Of a stretch of 64,000 nt of DNA, positions 26,625 through 34,357 are shown piece by piece; the first letter of the stretch is position 1, and each line of letters begins with the position of its first letter. Location: contig NZ_CP033073.1 of NCBI RefSeq assembly GCF_003675325.1, positions 1,860,001 through 1,924,000 of the forward strand, read 5' to 3'. The stretch is from Streptomyces dangxiongensis. Its GTDB lineage: Bacteria; Actinomycetota; Actinomycetes; Streptomycetales; Streptomycetaceae. Made by a program: the position numbers and the translations under genes. The notes under the pieces were generated by a model. The model had not been told where the DNA came from. It worked only from the letters and a program-made list of their open reading frames with translations, and searched no databases.

Positions 26625-28798
26625 TGGGAATCCCCGACTTCTCCGGCATCGAGCTGGGGACCCCGGTCGCCGGCGCAGGTGACGACGCGTGGCGGGCGGC
26701 CGTCGAAGACGCCACCGGTGGCGCGCCGCCGCTGTGGGAGACCCCGGAGGGCATCGGGGTCAAGCCGCTGTACACCGGCCGCGACCTGGAGGGCCTGGAC
26801 TTCCTCGGGACGTACCCCGGTATCGCGCCGTACCTGCGCGGCCCGTACCCGACGATGTACGTCAACCAGCCCTGGACGATCCGCCAGTACGCGGGCTTCT
26901 CCACCGCCGAGGAGTCCAACGCCTTCTACCGGCGCAACCTGGCCGCGGGCCAGAAGGGCCTGTCGGTCGCCTTCGACCTGCCCACGCACCGGGGGTACGA
27001 CAGCGACCACCCGCGCGTGACCGGTGACGTCGGCATGGCGGGCGTGGCCATCGACTCGATTCTCGACATGCGTCAGCTTTTCGACGGCATCCCGCTGGAC
27101 CGGATGACCGTGTCGATGACGATGAACGGTGCCGTGCTGCCGGTGCTGGCGCTGTACATCGTGGCGGCGGAGGAACAGGGCGTACCGCCCGAGAAGCTGG
27201 CCGGGACCATCCAGAACGACATCCTCAAGGAGTTCATGGTCCGCAACACCTACATCTATCCGCCGAAGCCGTCGATGCGGATCATCTCCGACATCTTCGC
27301 GTACACCTCGCAGCGGATGCCCCGCTACAACTCCATCTCCATCTCCGGCTACCACATCCAGGAGGCGGGCGCGACGGCCGACCTGGAGCTGGCGTACACC
27401 CTCGCCGACGGCGTGGAGTACCTGCGTGCCGGGCGGGAGGCGGGCCTGGACGTGGACGCGTTCGCGCCCCGGCTGTCGTTCTTCTGGGCGATCGGCATGA
27501 ACTTCTTCATGGAGGTCGCCAAGCTGCGGGCGGCGCGGCTGCTGTGGGCCAAGCTGGTCGCGCAGTTCGACCCGAAGAACGCCAAATCCCTTTCGCTGCG
27601 CACCCATTCGCAGACCTCGGGCTGGTCGCTGACCGCCCAGGACGTCTTCAACAACGTCACGCGCACGTGCGTGGAGGCGATGGCCGCCACCCAGGGCCAC
27701 ACCCAGTCGCTGCACACCAACGCCCTCGACGAGGCCCTGGCGCTGCCGACCGACTTCTCGGCGCGCATCGCCCGCAACACCCAGCTACTCATCCAGCAGG
27801 AGTCGGGCACCACCCGGGTCATCGACCCGTGGGGCGGCAGCGCCTACGTGGAGCGGCTGACCTACGACCTCGCGCGCAAGGCGTGGGCGCACATCCAGGA
27901 GGTCGAGCAGGCCGGCGGCATGGCGCAGGCCATCGACGCCGGCATCCCGAAGCTGCGCGTGGAGGAGGCGGCGGCCCGCACCCAGGCGCGCATCGACTCC
28001 GGGCGGCAGCCGGTGATCGGCGTCAACAAGTACCGCGTCGAGACCGACGAGCAGATCGACGTCCTCAAGGTCGACAACTCCTCCGTGCGCACCCAGCAGA
28101 TCGAGAAGCTGCGGCGGCTGCGCGCGGAGCGGGACGAACAGGCCTGCCAGGACGCCCTGGACGCGCTCACCCGGGCCGCCGACGGCAGCGAGAACCTGCT
28201 GGAGCTGGCCGTGCGCGCGGCCCGCGCCAAGGCGACCGTGGGCGAGATCTCCGACGCCCTGGAGAAGGTGTACGGGCGGCACGCGGGGCAGATCCGTACG
28301 ATCTCCGGCGTGTACCGCAACGAAGCAGGCCAGTCCCCGTCCGTGGACCGCACCCGTGCCCTGGTGGAGGCCTTCGAGGAGGCCGAGGGGCGCCGGCCGC
28401 GCATCCTGGTCGCCAAGATGGGCCAGGACGGTCACGACCGCGGCCAGAAGGTGATCGCGACCGCCTTCGCCGACCTCGGCTTCGACGTCGACGTCGGCCC
28501 GCTGTTCCAGACGCCGGAGGAGGTCGCCCGGCAGGCGGTGGAGGCGGACGTGCACGTGGTCGGCGTGTCCTCGCTGGCCGCCGGTCACCTCACCCTCGTA
28601 CCGGCGCTGCGCGAGAAGCTCGCCGAGGAGGGCCGCGAAGACATCATGATCGTGGTCGGCGGGGTGATCCCGCCGCAGGACGTGCCGACCCTGCTCGAGA
28701 TGGGCGCCACGGCCGTGTTCCCGCCCGGGACGGTGATCCCGGACGCGGCCCACGACCTGGTCCAGCAGTTGTCGGCCGGCCTCGGCCACACCCTGTAG
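26624..28798 (+). CDS. mutB: Methylmalonyl-CoA mutase large (alpha) subunit
   Basis: 724 residues, typical length. Substrate barrel: [46 protein letters not shown] and [20 protein letters not shown]. The B12-binding domain holds GQDGHDRGQ with D602, H604 and G607 of the DxHxxG motif; His604 is the lower cobalt ligand. The [14 protein letters not shown] and GGVIPPQD strands complete the cobalamin fold. The catalytic subunit of an AdoCbl-dependent enzyme; second gene of mutA-mutB-meaB. The ATG at 26624 is set by the coupling with mutA. Confidence 0.97.
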   Translation: MGIPDFSGIELGTPVAGAGDDAWRAAVEDATGGAPPLWETPEGIGVKPLYTGRDLEGLDFLGTYPGIAPYLRGPYPTMYVNQPWTIRQYAGFSTAEESNAFYRRNLAAGQKGLSVAFDLPTHRGYDSDHPRVTGDVGMAGVAIDSILDMRQLFDGIPLDRMTVSMTMNGAVLPVLALYIVAAEEQGVPPEKLAGTIQNDILKEFMVRNTYIYPPKPSMRIISDIFAYTSQRMPRYNSISISGYHIQEAGATADLELAYTLADGVEYLRAGREAGLDVDAFAPRLSFFWAIGMNFFMEVAKLRAARLLWAKLVAQFDPKNAKSLSLRTHSQTSGWSLTAQDVFNNVTRTCVEAMAATQGHTQSLHTNALDEALALPTDFSARIARNTQLLIQQESGTTRVIDPWGGSAYVERLTYDLARKAWAHIQEVEQAGGMAQAIDAGIPKLRVEEAAARTQARIDSGRQPVIGVNKYRVETDEQIDVLKVDNSSVRTQQIEKLRRLRAERDEQACQDALDALTRAADGSENLLELAVRAARAKATVGEISDALEKVYGRHAGQIRTISGVYRNEAGQSPSVDRTRALVEAFEEAEGRRPRILVAKMGQDGHDRGQKVIATAFADLGFDVDVGPLFQTPEEVARQAVEADVHVVGVSSLAAGHLTLVPALREKLAEEGREDIMIVVGGVIPPQDVPTLLEMGATAVFPPGTVIPDAAHDLVQQLSAGLGHTL

Positions 28799-28803
28799 CG
28801 CCG

Positions 28804-29808
28804 ATGGCAGCGATCGGCCTCGACACGTATGTGAAGGGTGTCCTCGACGGGAAACGGGCTGTGGTGGCCCGTGCCATCACGCTCGTCGAGTCCACCCGCC
28901 CGCAGCACCGGACGCTGGCGCAGCAGCTCCTCACCGAGCTGCTGCCGCACAGCGGCCGGGCCCGGCGGATCGGGGTGAGCGGGGTGCCGGGGGTGGGCAA
29001 GTCGACGTTCATCGACGCGTTCGGCACACTGCTGACCTCGCTGGGGCACCGGGTCGCCGTCCTCGCCGTCGACCCGTCCTCCACCCGCACCGGCGGCTCC
29101 ATCCTCGGCGACAAGACCCGGATGGAGCGGCTCGCGGTGGACCCGGACGCCTTCGTCCGGCCCTCCCCCAGCGCGGGCACGCTCGGCGGCGTCGCCAAGG
29201 CCACCCGGGAGTCGATGGTGGTCATGGAGGCGGCCGGCTACGACGTGATCCTCGTGGAGACCGTCGGCGTGGGCCAGTCCGAGACGGCGGTCGCGGGCAT
29301 GGTCGACTCCTTCCTGCTGCTGACGCTGGCCCGCACCGGCGACCAGTTGCAGGGCATCAAGAAGGGCGTCCTGGAGCTGGCCGACGTCATCGCCGTCAAC
29401 AAGGCGGACGGCCCGCACGAGCGCGACGCGCGGGCCGCGGCCCGGGAGCTGGCGGGCGCGCTGCGGCTGATGCACGGCAAGGACGCGTTCTGGACGCCGC
29501 CGGTGCTGCACTGCAGCGCCCGGGACGCCACCGGTCTGGACACGGTGTGGGAGCGGCTGGAGCAGCACCGTACGCTGCTGGACTCCACCGGGCGGCTGGC
29601 CGCGAAACGACGGGACCAGCAGGTCGAGTGGACGTGGGCGATGGTCCGCGACGAACTGCTCGGCCGGCTGCACGCCGACCCGGCGGTGCGCGCGACCGCC
29701 CCCGGCCTCGAACGGCAGGTGCGGGAGGGCCGGTTGACGGCGACCCTGGCCGCGGAACGCATCCTCGCGACCTTCGAGGACCGCGCCGCTCCGCCCGCGG
29801 ACGTCTGA
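28804..29808 (+). CDS. meaB: Methylmalonyl-CoA mutase-associated GTPase MeaB
   Basis: 334 residues of the G3E family: P-loop GVPGVGKS (near residue 61), AVDPSSTRTGGSILGDKTRM (switch III region), ETVGVGQSET and the NKAD base-recognition motif. MeaB gates cofactor loading and protects the mutase from inactivation. It begins 5 nt after the mutB stop, so the three genes are one operon. Confidence 0.95.
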   Translation: MAAIGLDTYVKGVLDGKRAVVARAITLVESTRPQHRTLAQQLLTELLPHSGRARRIGVSGVPGVGKSTFIDAFGTLLTSLGHRVAVLAVDPSSTRTGGSILGDKTRMERLAVDPDAFVRPSPSAGTLGGVAKATRESMVVMEAAGYDVILVETVGVGQSETAVAGMVDSFLLLTLARTGDQLQGIKKGVLELADVIAVNKADGPHERDARAAARELAGALRLMHGKDAFWTPPVLHCSARDATGLDTVWERLEQHRTLLDSTGRLAAKRRDQQVEWTWAMVRDELLGRLHADPAVRATAPGLERQVREGRLTATLAAERILATFEDRAAPPADV

Positions 29809-29898
29809 CCCGGCAGGCGAGGCCCACAGCCGGCCGGGGTCCCGGTCGGGCGGACTCCGGCCCGCGCCGGCAGGCCGGGCGGTCCGGCGGTCGGTCGG

Positions 29899-29955
29899 CG
29901 TATGGGTTCCGTCAAGGGCGGGCGGACCGTCGTATGGAGGCCGTCAAGGGGCGGT
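29899..29955. repeat. Two-copy direct repeat upstream of kdp remnant
   Basis: CGTATGG-N3-CCGTCAAGGG occurs at 29899 and again at about 29932 (32-nt spacing, three turns of the helix), followed in both by a G-rich CGG. The 29809-30025 interval has no other gene. Its place before the kdp genes suggests binding sites for a response regulator such as KdpE. Confidence 0.45.
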
Positions 29956-30025
29956 CGTATCCGGCCACGGGAGTGGTGTGCTGTCACCGTTCCCCTTCCG
30001 CCCCTTCACCTTTCAGGAGTCCGCG

Positions 30026-30097
30026 ATGGCCGATGCGGCCTTCGTCGTCACCGTGCTCGCGGCCTTCGCGCTGGTGGCACTCGTCGCCCGGGGGTGA
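30026..30097 (+). CDS. 23-residue membrane peptide preceding kdpF
   Basis: ATG at 30026 with CAGGAG 7 nt upstream opens a frame MADAAFVVTVLAAFALVALVARG, a single hydrophobic helix. Tiny hydrophobic ORFs in this position are common upstream of actinobacterial kdpF. It ends 7 nt before the kdpF start. With most of kdp deleted it is probably a relic, though the frame itself is intact. I cannot assign a role. Confidence 0.5.
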   Translation: MADAAFVVTVLAAFALVALVARG

Positions 30098-30104
30098 CGA
30101 GACT

Positions 30105-30209
30105 GTGACCGTCGACGCGTCCCACGTCGAGACGGGAGTCGGCCTGATCGTTGCCGTCGCCCTGCTGGGCCACCTCGTCCTCGCCCTGCTCTTCCCGGAG
30201 AGGTTCTGA
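30105..30209 (+). CDS. kdpF: KdpF, small subunit of K+-transporting ATPase (orphaned)
   Basis: 34 residues: after VTVDASHVETG comes VGLIVAVALLGHLVLALLFPERF, nearly the textbook KdpF helix ending in FPE+F. KdpF stabilises the KdpABC complex in the membrane. The frame is complete, but downstream only the first 66 codons of kdpA survive and no kdpB or kdpC is present, so the peptide likely has no complex to join. Confidence 0.8.
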   Translation: MTVDASHVETGVGLIVAVALLGHLVLALLFPERF

Positions 30210-30217
30210 GCGCGGAC

Positions 30218-30415
30218 ATGGGCCCCGTAACGGCAGGCGTGCTCCAACTGCTCGCCCTCATGGGCGCGTTGGCGCTCATCCACATCCCCCTCGGCACCGG
30301 TATGGCCCGGGTCTGCTCCTCGCGGCGGCATCTGCGGGTGGAGACGTGGATCTACCGGGGCATCGGTGCCGACCCCGACGCCGAGATGACCTGGCCCGCG
30401 TATCTGCGCGCGGTG
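30218..30415 (+). pseudogene. kdpA: kdpA 5' fragment (K+-transporting ATPase subunit A)
   Basis: The 66 codons from the ATG at 30218 match the KdpA N-terminal region: LQLLALMGALALIHIPLG, then MARVCSSRRHLRVETWIYR and GADPDAEMTWPAYLRAV. Full KdpA has about 550 residues. Similarity stops after YLRAV; the open frame runs on without a stop into unrelated codons and, in frame, into the histidine-phosphatase gene. The pattern is a clean deletion of the rest of kdpA and everything after it. Confidence 0.82.
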
Positions 30416-30511
30416 ACGACGGCCCCCGGCGGCCCGCACGCGGACGGGCCGCCGGGGCCGCTCGGACGACGGTCAGGCAAGGCGTACGTGAACGACAGGA
30501 GGACCGACCCC

Positions 30512-31093
30512 GTGACCACCCGTGTCACCCTGATCGCACCCGCGACGACCCCCTCCCTGCGGCGGGCCCGTTTCGACGACGGTGACTCGCTCGACGACGC
30601 GGGCGTGGCGCGGGCCATGGCGGCGGCGGGTCACGTGCCCGCCGCCGGGCAGGTCCTCGCCTCCCCCAGCACGCGCTGCCGGGAGACGGCCTCGGCGCTC
30701 GGTCTCGACGCCACCGGGACGGCGGAACTCGCCGGACTGGACGTGGGCCGGTGGCGGGGCCGGGCGCTGGCGGACGTCGGCGGCGCCGAACCGGCGGCGC
30801 TGGCCCGCTGGCTGGCCGATCCGGACGCGGCACCGCACGGCGGCACCTCGGTACGGGACCTGTGCGAGCGCGTCGCACGGTGGCTGGAGCGGTGCGGCCA
30901 CGCCGGGGGCCGGACGGTGGCCGTGGTGGAGCCGGAGGTCGTCCGCGCGGTGGTGGTGCACGTCCTGCACGTGCCCGCCGCCGCGTTCTGGCGCCTCGAC
31001 GTGCCGCCGCTCACGGCGACGGAGGTCACCGGCCGGTCCGGACGCTGGAACCTGCGGCTCGGCCACCCGCTGGGGAGCACGTCCGCCCACTGA
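30512..31093 (+). CDS. Histidine phosphatase superfamily protein
   Basis: 193 residues. The family pattern is diverged: the usual RHG motif is replaced (TLIAPATTPSLRRARFDDGDSLDDAG), but LASPSTRCRETASALGLDA matches the second core block and AVVEPEVVRAVVVHVLHVP the region that normally reads 'VsHggvira'. The nucleophilic His appears to be lost (Ala-Pro-Ala in its place), so catalysis is doubtful. Genes like this are often found beside cbtA/cbtB. GTG at 30512 has a perfect AGGAGG (30497-30502). Although the frame is open back to kdpA, that upstream part belongs to the kdp relic. Confidence 0.75.
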   Translation: MTTRVTLIAPATTPSLRRARFDDGDSLDDAGVARAMAAAGHVPAAGQVLASPSTRCRETASALGLDATGTAELAGLDVGRWRGRALADVGGAEPAALARWLADPDAAPHGGTSVRDLCERVARWLERCGHAGGRTVAVVEPEVVRAVVVHVLHVPAAAFWRLDVPPLTATEVTGRSGRWNLRLGHPLGSTSAH

Positions 31094-31111
31094 CACCGGC
31101 CGCTGTCCCGG

Positions 31112-31156
31112 GAACGCCGAGAGGGCACCGGACGGTCACGCGAACGCCGAGAGGGC
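31112..31156. repeat. 15-nt direct repeat in convergent intergenic region
   Basis: GAACGCCGAGAGGGC occurs at 31112-31126 and 31142-31156, 30 nt apart, between the convergent phosphatase and cbtA genes. The second copy leads into a stem-loop-like GAGGGCCCC...GGCCCCCTC. It probably reflects a duplicated terminator element. Confidence 0.45.
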
Positions 31157-31198
31157 CCCTCGGACGGATCCGAAAGGCCCCCTCGCGTCCCTGGTGGT

Positions 31199-31951
31199 TC
31201 AGTGCGGCGCGGGAACCGGTCGCCCGGCGCCGGACCGTACGCGCCTCGGGTGCAGCAGCCGTTCGGCGAACTCGCCGAAGAGCAGGCCGAATCCGGCCCA
31301 CAGGACGGCCTGGACGGCCAGCGCGGAGAGACGGAACCGCCACAGCAGGGCGGCCGGGAAGTCCTTCGGCACCTCGTCGACGACCGGCAGGAAGGCATAG
31401 GCCACTGCCGTCACGAGGGCGAAGGCGGCCACCGCGGCGACGGTGGCGTACCAGGTGCCCAGCCGGGGTGCGAGCCGCTTGCCCACAAGGGTGGCGGCGA
31501 CCGCGAGGAGCACGCTGAGCAGCATCATCAGGAAGTACAGGCCGGTCCGTTCGCCGATGGTGCCGGGGTCGCCGACCGAGGGCGGGCTGGCCGGGTACTT
31601 CAGGAACGGGACGACGTACACGACGAGCAGCGCGGAGCCCGACAGCAGCAGCGCGGTCGCCCGCGGGGAGAAGCGGCCGACGCGGCCGAGCGCGAAGCAG
31701 AAGGCGAGTGCGGCGATGCCGCCGAACGCGACCCCGTAGACGAGGACACCGGTGGCGAGGCCGGCGGTGGACTGCACGGAGCGCGAGACGACCTCCGTCT
31801 CGTGCGCGTGGGAGTGGGCGTCCTCGAAGCCGATCGCCCTGTCGACGCTCGGCTCACCGAGGAAGTAGGCGACGACCAGGGCGAGCACGCCGGCGGCCAG
31901 ACCGGCGAGCATGCCCCGCACGAGGAGGTTCCTCACTGTTGCGGAGTTCAT
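31199..31951 (-). CDS. cbtA: CbtA family cobalt transporter subunit
   Basis: 250 residues with 6 hydrophobic segments. It starts MNSATVRNLLVRGMLAGLAAGVLALVVAYFLGEP, followed by a short loop EDAHSHAHETEVVSR in which several His/Glu could bind metal, then GLATGVLVYGVAFGGI. This is the standard CbtA layout; CbtA/CbtB proteins are predicted cobalt importers found under cobalamin riboswitches. It is 21 nt downstream of cbtB and so part of the same riboswitch-controlled transcript. Confidence 0.88.
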   Translation of the reverse strand: MNSATVRNLLVRGMLAGLAAGVLALVVAYFLGEPSVDRAIGFEDAHSHAHETEVVSRSVQSTAGLATGVLVYGVAFGGIAALAFCFALGRVGRFSPRATALLLSGSALLVVYVVPFLKYPASPPSVGDPGTIGERTGLYFLMMLLSVLLAVAATLVGKRLAPRLGTWYATVAAVAAFALVTAVAYAFLPVVDEVPKDFPAALLWRFRLSALAVQAVLWAGFGLLFGEFAERLLHPRRVRSGAGRPVPAPH

Positions 31952-31972
31952 GGGTGTGGGGCGTCCCTCGCG

Positions 31973-32194
31973 TCAGTGGCAGGGGAAGCCGAGCAGGTGG
32001 CGGGCGTCGTGCACCCACTCGTGGACGTCCGTGCCGTTGAGCACGGAGGTGGCGCCCTGTTCGGCGCCGACGAAGTACAGCAGGACGAGCATGAGGATGC
32101 CGAAGAAGACCGCCCACGGAGCGATGGCCTTCAGTGGCAGCTTGGCCGGTACGGCGGGGGTGGTGGCTGTCGGCGGAGCGACGGTCTGCGCCAT
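31973..32194 (-). CDS. cbtB: CbtB family cobalt transporter subunit
   Basis: 73 residues with one membrane segment (AIAPWAVFFGILMLVLLYFVGAEQGATSV) followed by a C-terminal tail HEWVHDARHLLGFPCH rich in His and a Cys, the metal-binding signature of CbtB. The ATG at 32194 follows AGAGGAGG. First gene after the cobalamin riboswitch. Confidence 0.9.
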   Translation of the reverse strand: MAQTVAPPTATTPAVPAKLPLKAIAPWAVFFGILMLVLLYFVGAEQGATSVLNGTDVHEWVHDARHLLGFPCH

Positions 32195-32204
32195 GGCAGG
32201 ACCT

Positions 32205-32345
32205 CCTCTGGGAGTTCGCGTCCCATCTCGGTGGTGCACAGGACGACGGCCACGGGTCTGACTCACGAACACCCGGAGGCTCTCGCATACAGTGGCGCGA
32301 CCGTGCCGGACTTGCACCGGCTTCCGTCGACCGTCGTCGATATCG
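32205..32345 (-). promoter_or_regulatory. Cobalamin (adenosylcobalamin) riboswitch
   Basis: Read on the minus strand, the leader holds GGAAGCCGGTGCAAGTCCGG, then CGCGCCACTGTATGCGAG, then GTGAGTCAGACC: the conserved B12-box elements in the right order and spacing. Near the cbtB start a GGGA...TCCC hairpin (about 32207-32228) sits just before the AGAGGAGG ribosome site and could be the expression platform. When B12 is abundant the leader should shut off cbtB-cbtA, limiting cobalt uptake. Confidence 0.93.
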
Positions 32346-32421
32346 GACAGACCGTACCGCGCGGCGCCTGCCCGGCCAAGGGCGCACGCCCGTCGGGCGT
32401 ACGGCCGGGCGGCGCGGCCGG

Positions 32422-34017
32422 TCACAGGTGCAGCCCCACATGGTTGACGATCAGCCGCTTGCCCTCGGGGTCCAGCGCGAAGTAGATCCGCCCGGCCTCG
32501 CTCGGCGACACGGCGTCCCGGACCTTGATGTGCGGCAGCCCGTCCCGGCGCTTGTGCTCGAACGTGAAGTAGCGCTTGTCCTTGTTCTTGCTGAGCTTCT
32601 CGTCGCTGTTCGCGAACCTCAGCCCGTGGTGGTCGTAGAACCACTGGTCGAGCCTGGGCCGCTTGCCGGGCTTGGTGTACAGGTCCATCGCGGCCTGGGC
32701 GAGGGCGATGAGCTGGTCGGTCATCTCCTCGGGATACGGGTACTGGGAGGCCTTCCACGCCCGCGCCGCCCGCACCGTGAACACGAGGCGTTCCTCCGAC
32801 GTCCTGGCGAGAGCCTCGAAGGTGGGTACGGCGTCCGTGCCCAGGACCGGGATCCGGTGCCAGACGTCCGGCTCGGCCGCCTGCCCGGTCCCGCCCCTGG
32901 ACTGTTCCAGGTACAGCTTCTTCCAGTAGTCCCGGTCCTGGCGCAGCGCCTCGGCCGCGGCGGCCTCGGACTGCGCCTTGTCGCGTTCCTCCATACAGCT
33001 CTGGGCCATGTCCTCCCACGACCTGGTGTCCTCCTCGAGCTGCCGCGCGCGTTCCTTCAGCGCCTGGAGTTCGGCGGTCGTGTCGCCGGCGGCCTGGGCG
33101 CGCGACAGCCGTTCCGCCGCTCTGCGCGCCCCGGCCCGGTAGGAGGCCTGCCGCGCCCGCTCCCACGCCGTGTCGCTGCCCCGGGCGATGACGGAGAGGT
33201 GGGCGAGCGAGGGCATCAGCCGTCTGCTCACGAAGGACGGCTGGGACACCTGCTCGCGGGAGTAGGCGGGATGCTCCAGGCCGAGGTTGGGCCAGACCAG
33301 CCGTGCCCCGCCGCTCGGCACGGCCACCTGTTCGTGGACCCGGCGGACGGCCTGCGCGGTGACGTAGTTCAGCGTCACGACCTGGGCCAGTCCGGCGAGT
33401 TGCCCCGAGGCGTCGGCCGCCGTCGTCCACGCCGCCTGGTCCCGGGGGTGCATGAGAAGGATGGGCAGGCGCGTGCTCAGCGCGAGCGACTCCAGCAGGA
33501 CCGCCGCGTGCCCGTGCTCCCGGATCCGCTCGTACCGCCCGGTGGCGCGCTGGCCGAGCACCCGCACATCGAGTTCGCCGTCCGCGAGCACCGCACGCAG
33601 CAGATGGGGACGCCTGAGCCGCGGGTTCTGCACCGGCGCGATCCAGCCGTCGGGGATCTCCCTGCCCATGACGACCCGGAGTCCCCCGGCGCCGTCCTCC
33701 GTCCCGGAGACCGTGACGCGGGTGACGAACTGTGCCGGGCCGTCCGACAGCGGCTGGTGAATGGCCATCCGCAGGGCGCGGGCACGCTCGTCGCCCGCCA
33801 CGGACCAGCTCACCCGCCGTTCGCCCTGCCCGGGAATCCTGCCGGTGATCACCGCCCGCCCGGCGCGGTCGAGATCCGCGGGGTACGGCGCCGGTAACCG
33901 GCCGCGGTCACCGAGCCATGCGGCGAGATGGTCACGGAGACGCTCGTACACGTGTCCGGGCCGCCGGGCGCACCGGGCGTCCTGGACATCGAACGCGACG
34001 GCATACAGCACCTGCAC
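32422..34017 (-). CDS. Uncharacterised protein with coiled coil and RelE/ParE-like C-terminal domain
   Basis: 531 residues from a GTG at 34017 (VQVLYAVAFDVQDARC; GGGGAG 5 nt upstream). An N-terminal part of about 280 residues is followed by a coiled coil (ELQALKERARQLEEDTRSWEDM... KAQSEAAAAEALRQDRDYWKKL, about residues 340-400) and a C-terminal domain with alternating basic/hydrophobic strands ending HIKVRDAVSPSEAGRIYFALD and RLIVNHVGLHL. That ending (GRIYF.LD...I.VNHVG.H) resembles the strand pattern of RelE/ParE-type toxins, which end 'yRi.Y.id...i.v..i.HR'. I do not recognise the full protein. The gene is monocistronic, with an open divergent region upstream. Confidence 0.6.
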   Translation of the reverse strand: MQVLYAVAFDVQDARCARRPGHVYERLRDHLAAWLGDRGRLPAPYPADLDRAGRAVITGRIPGQGERRVSWSVAGDERARALRMAIHQPLSDGPAQFVTRVTVSGTEDGAGGLRVVMGREIPDGWIAPVQNPRLRRPHLLRAVLADGELDVRVLGQRATGRYERIREHGHAAVLLESLALSTRLPILLMHPRDQAAWTTAADASGQLAGLAQVVTLNYVTAQAVRRVHEQVAVPSGGARLVWPNLGLEHPAYSREQVSQPSFVSRRLMPSLAHLSVIARGSDTAWERARQASYRAGARRAAERLSRAQAAGDTTAELQALKERARQLEEDTRSWEDMAQSCMEERDKAQSEAAAAEALRQDRDYWKKLYLEQSRGGTGQAAEPDVWHRIPVLGTDAVPTFEALARTSEERLVFTVRAARAWKASQYPYPEEMTDQLIALAQAAMDLYTKPGKRPRLDQWFYDHHGLRFANSDEKLSKNKDKRYFTFEHKRRDGLPHIKVRDAVSPSEAGRIYFALDPEGKRLIVNHVGLHL

Positions 34018-34357
34018 GGTGGCTCCCCTCGGCCCCGGACGCCCCCGGCGAGCGGACCGCTTCCCCCTCGGACACGGTCGGGGCGTCACTTGAGGGGTCA
34101 CCGTAGTACCGCCGCACCCGACCGGCCATGACTTCGCAGCGCGCATCGTTCCTCACGATCGGTGTCCGGCTTCCGCCGATCGGCGCGTGTCCGGCCGAAA
34201 ACAGTCGTCACGGGCTGTTCGGTGGGGGTACGCGGCCACCGATCACGCAACCCTCTGCGACGCCGCGGTGTTTTAGTCCGTACCAAGTCCCACCCGGCTG
34301 GGCGGCTACTGGTACGCCGGTCCACGGATGCCGGTGTTGTCGAGGAAGGAAAGAGTG
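34018..34357. other. Divergent intergenic region, 340 bp
   Basis: No gene is supported here. It separates the coiled-coil gene (minus) from the amidase operon (plus). An 8-bp inverted repeat GATCGGTG (34157-34164) / CACCGATC (34238-34245) and a local AT-rich patch GTGTTTTAGTCCGTACCA near 34270 are the only notable elements and could be promoter parts. Confidence 0.4.

Noticed and set aside
30218..31093. A genuine KdpA-phosphatase fusion protein of 291 residues
   Set aside because: The phosphatase has its own AGGAGG and GTG start, the KdpA part ends mid-protein, and about 32 codons between have no family match; the shared frame is most simply chance after deletion.
31112..31156. CRISPR-like repeat
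   Set aside because: Only two copies of 15 nt with a 15-nt spacer, located in a terminator region; no cas genes.
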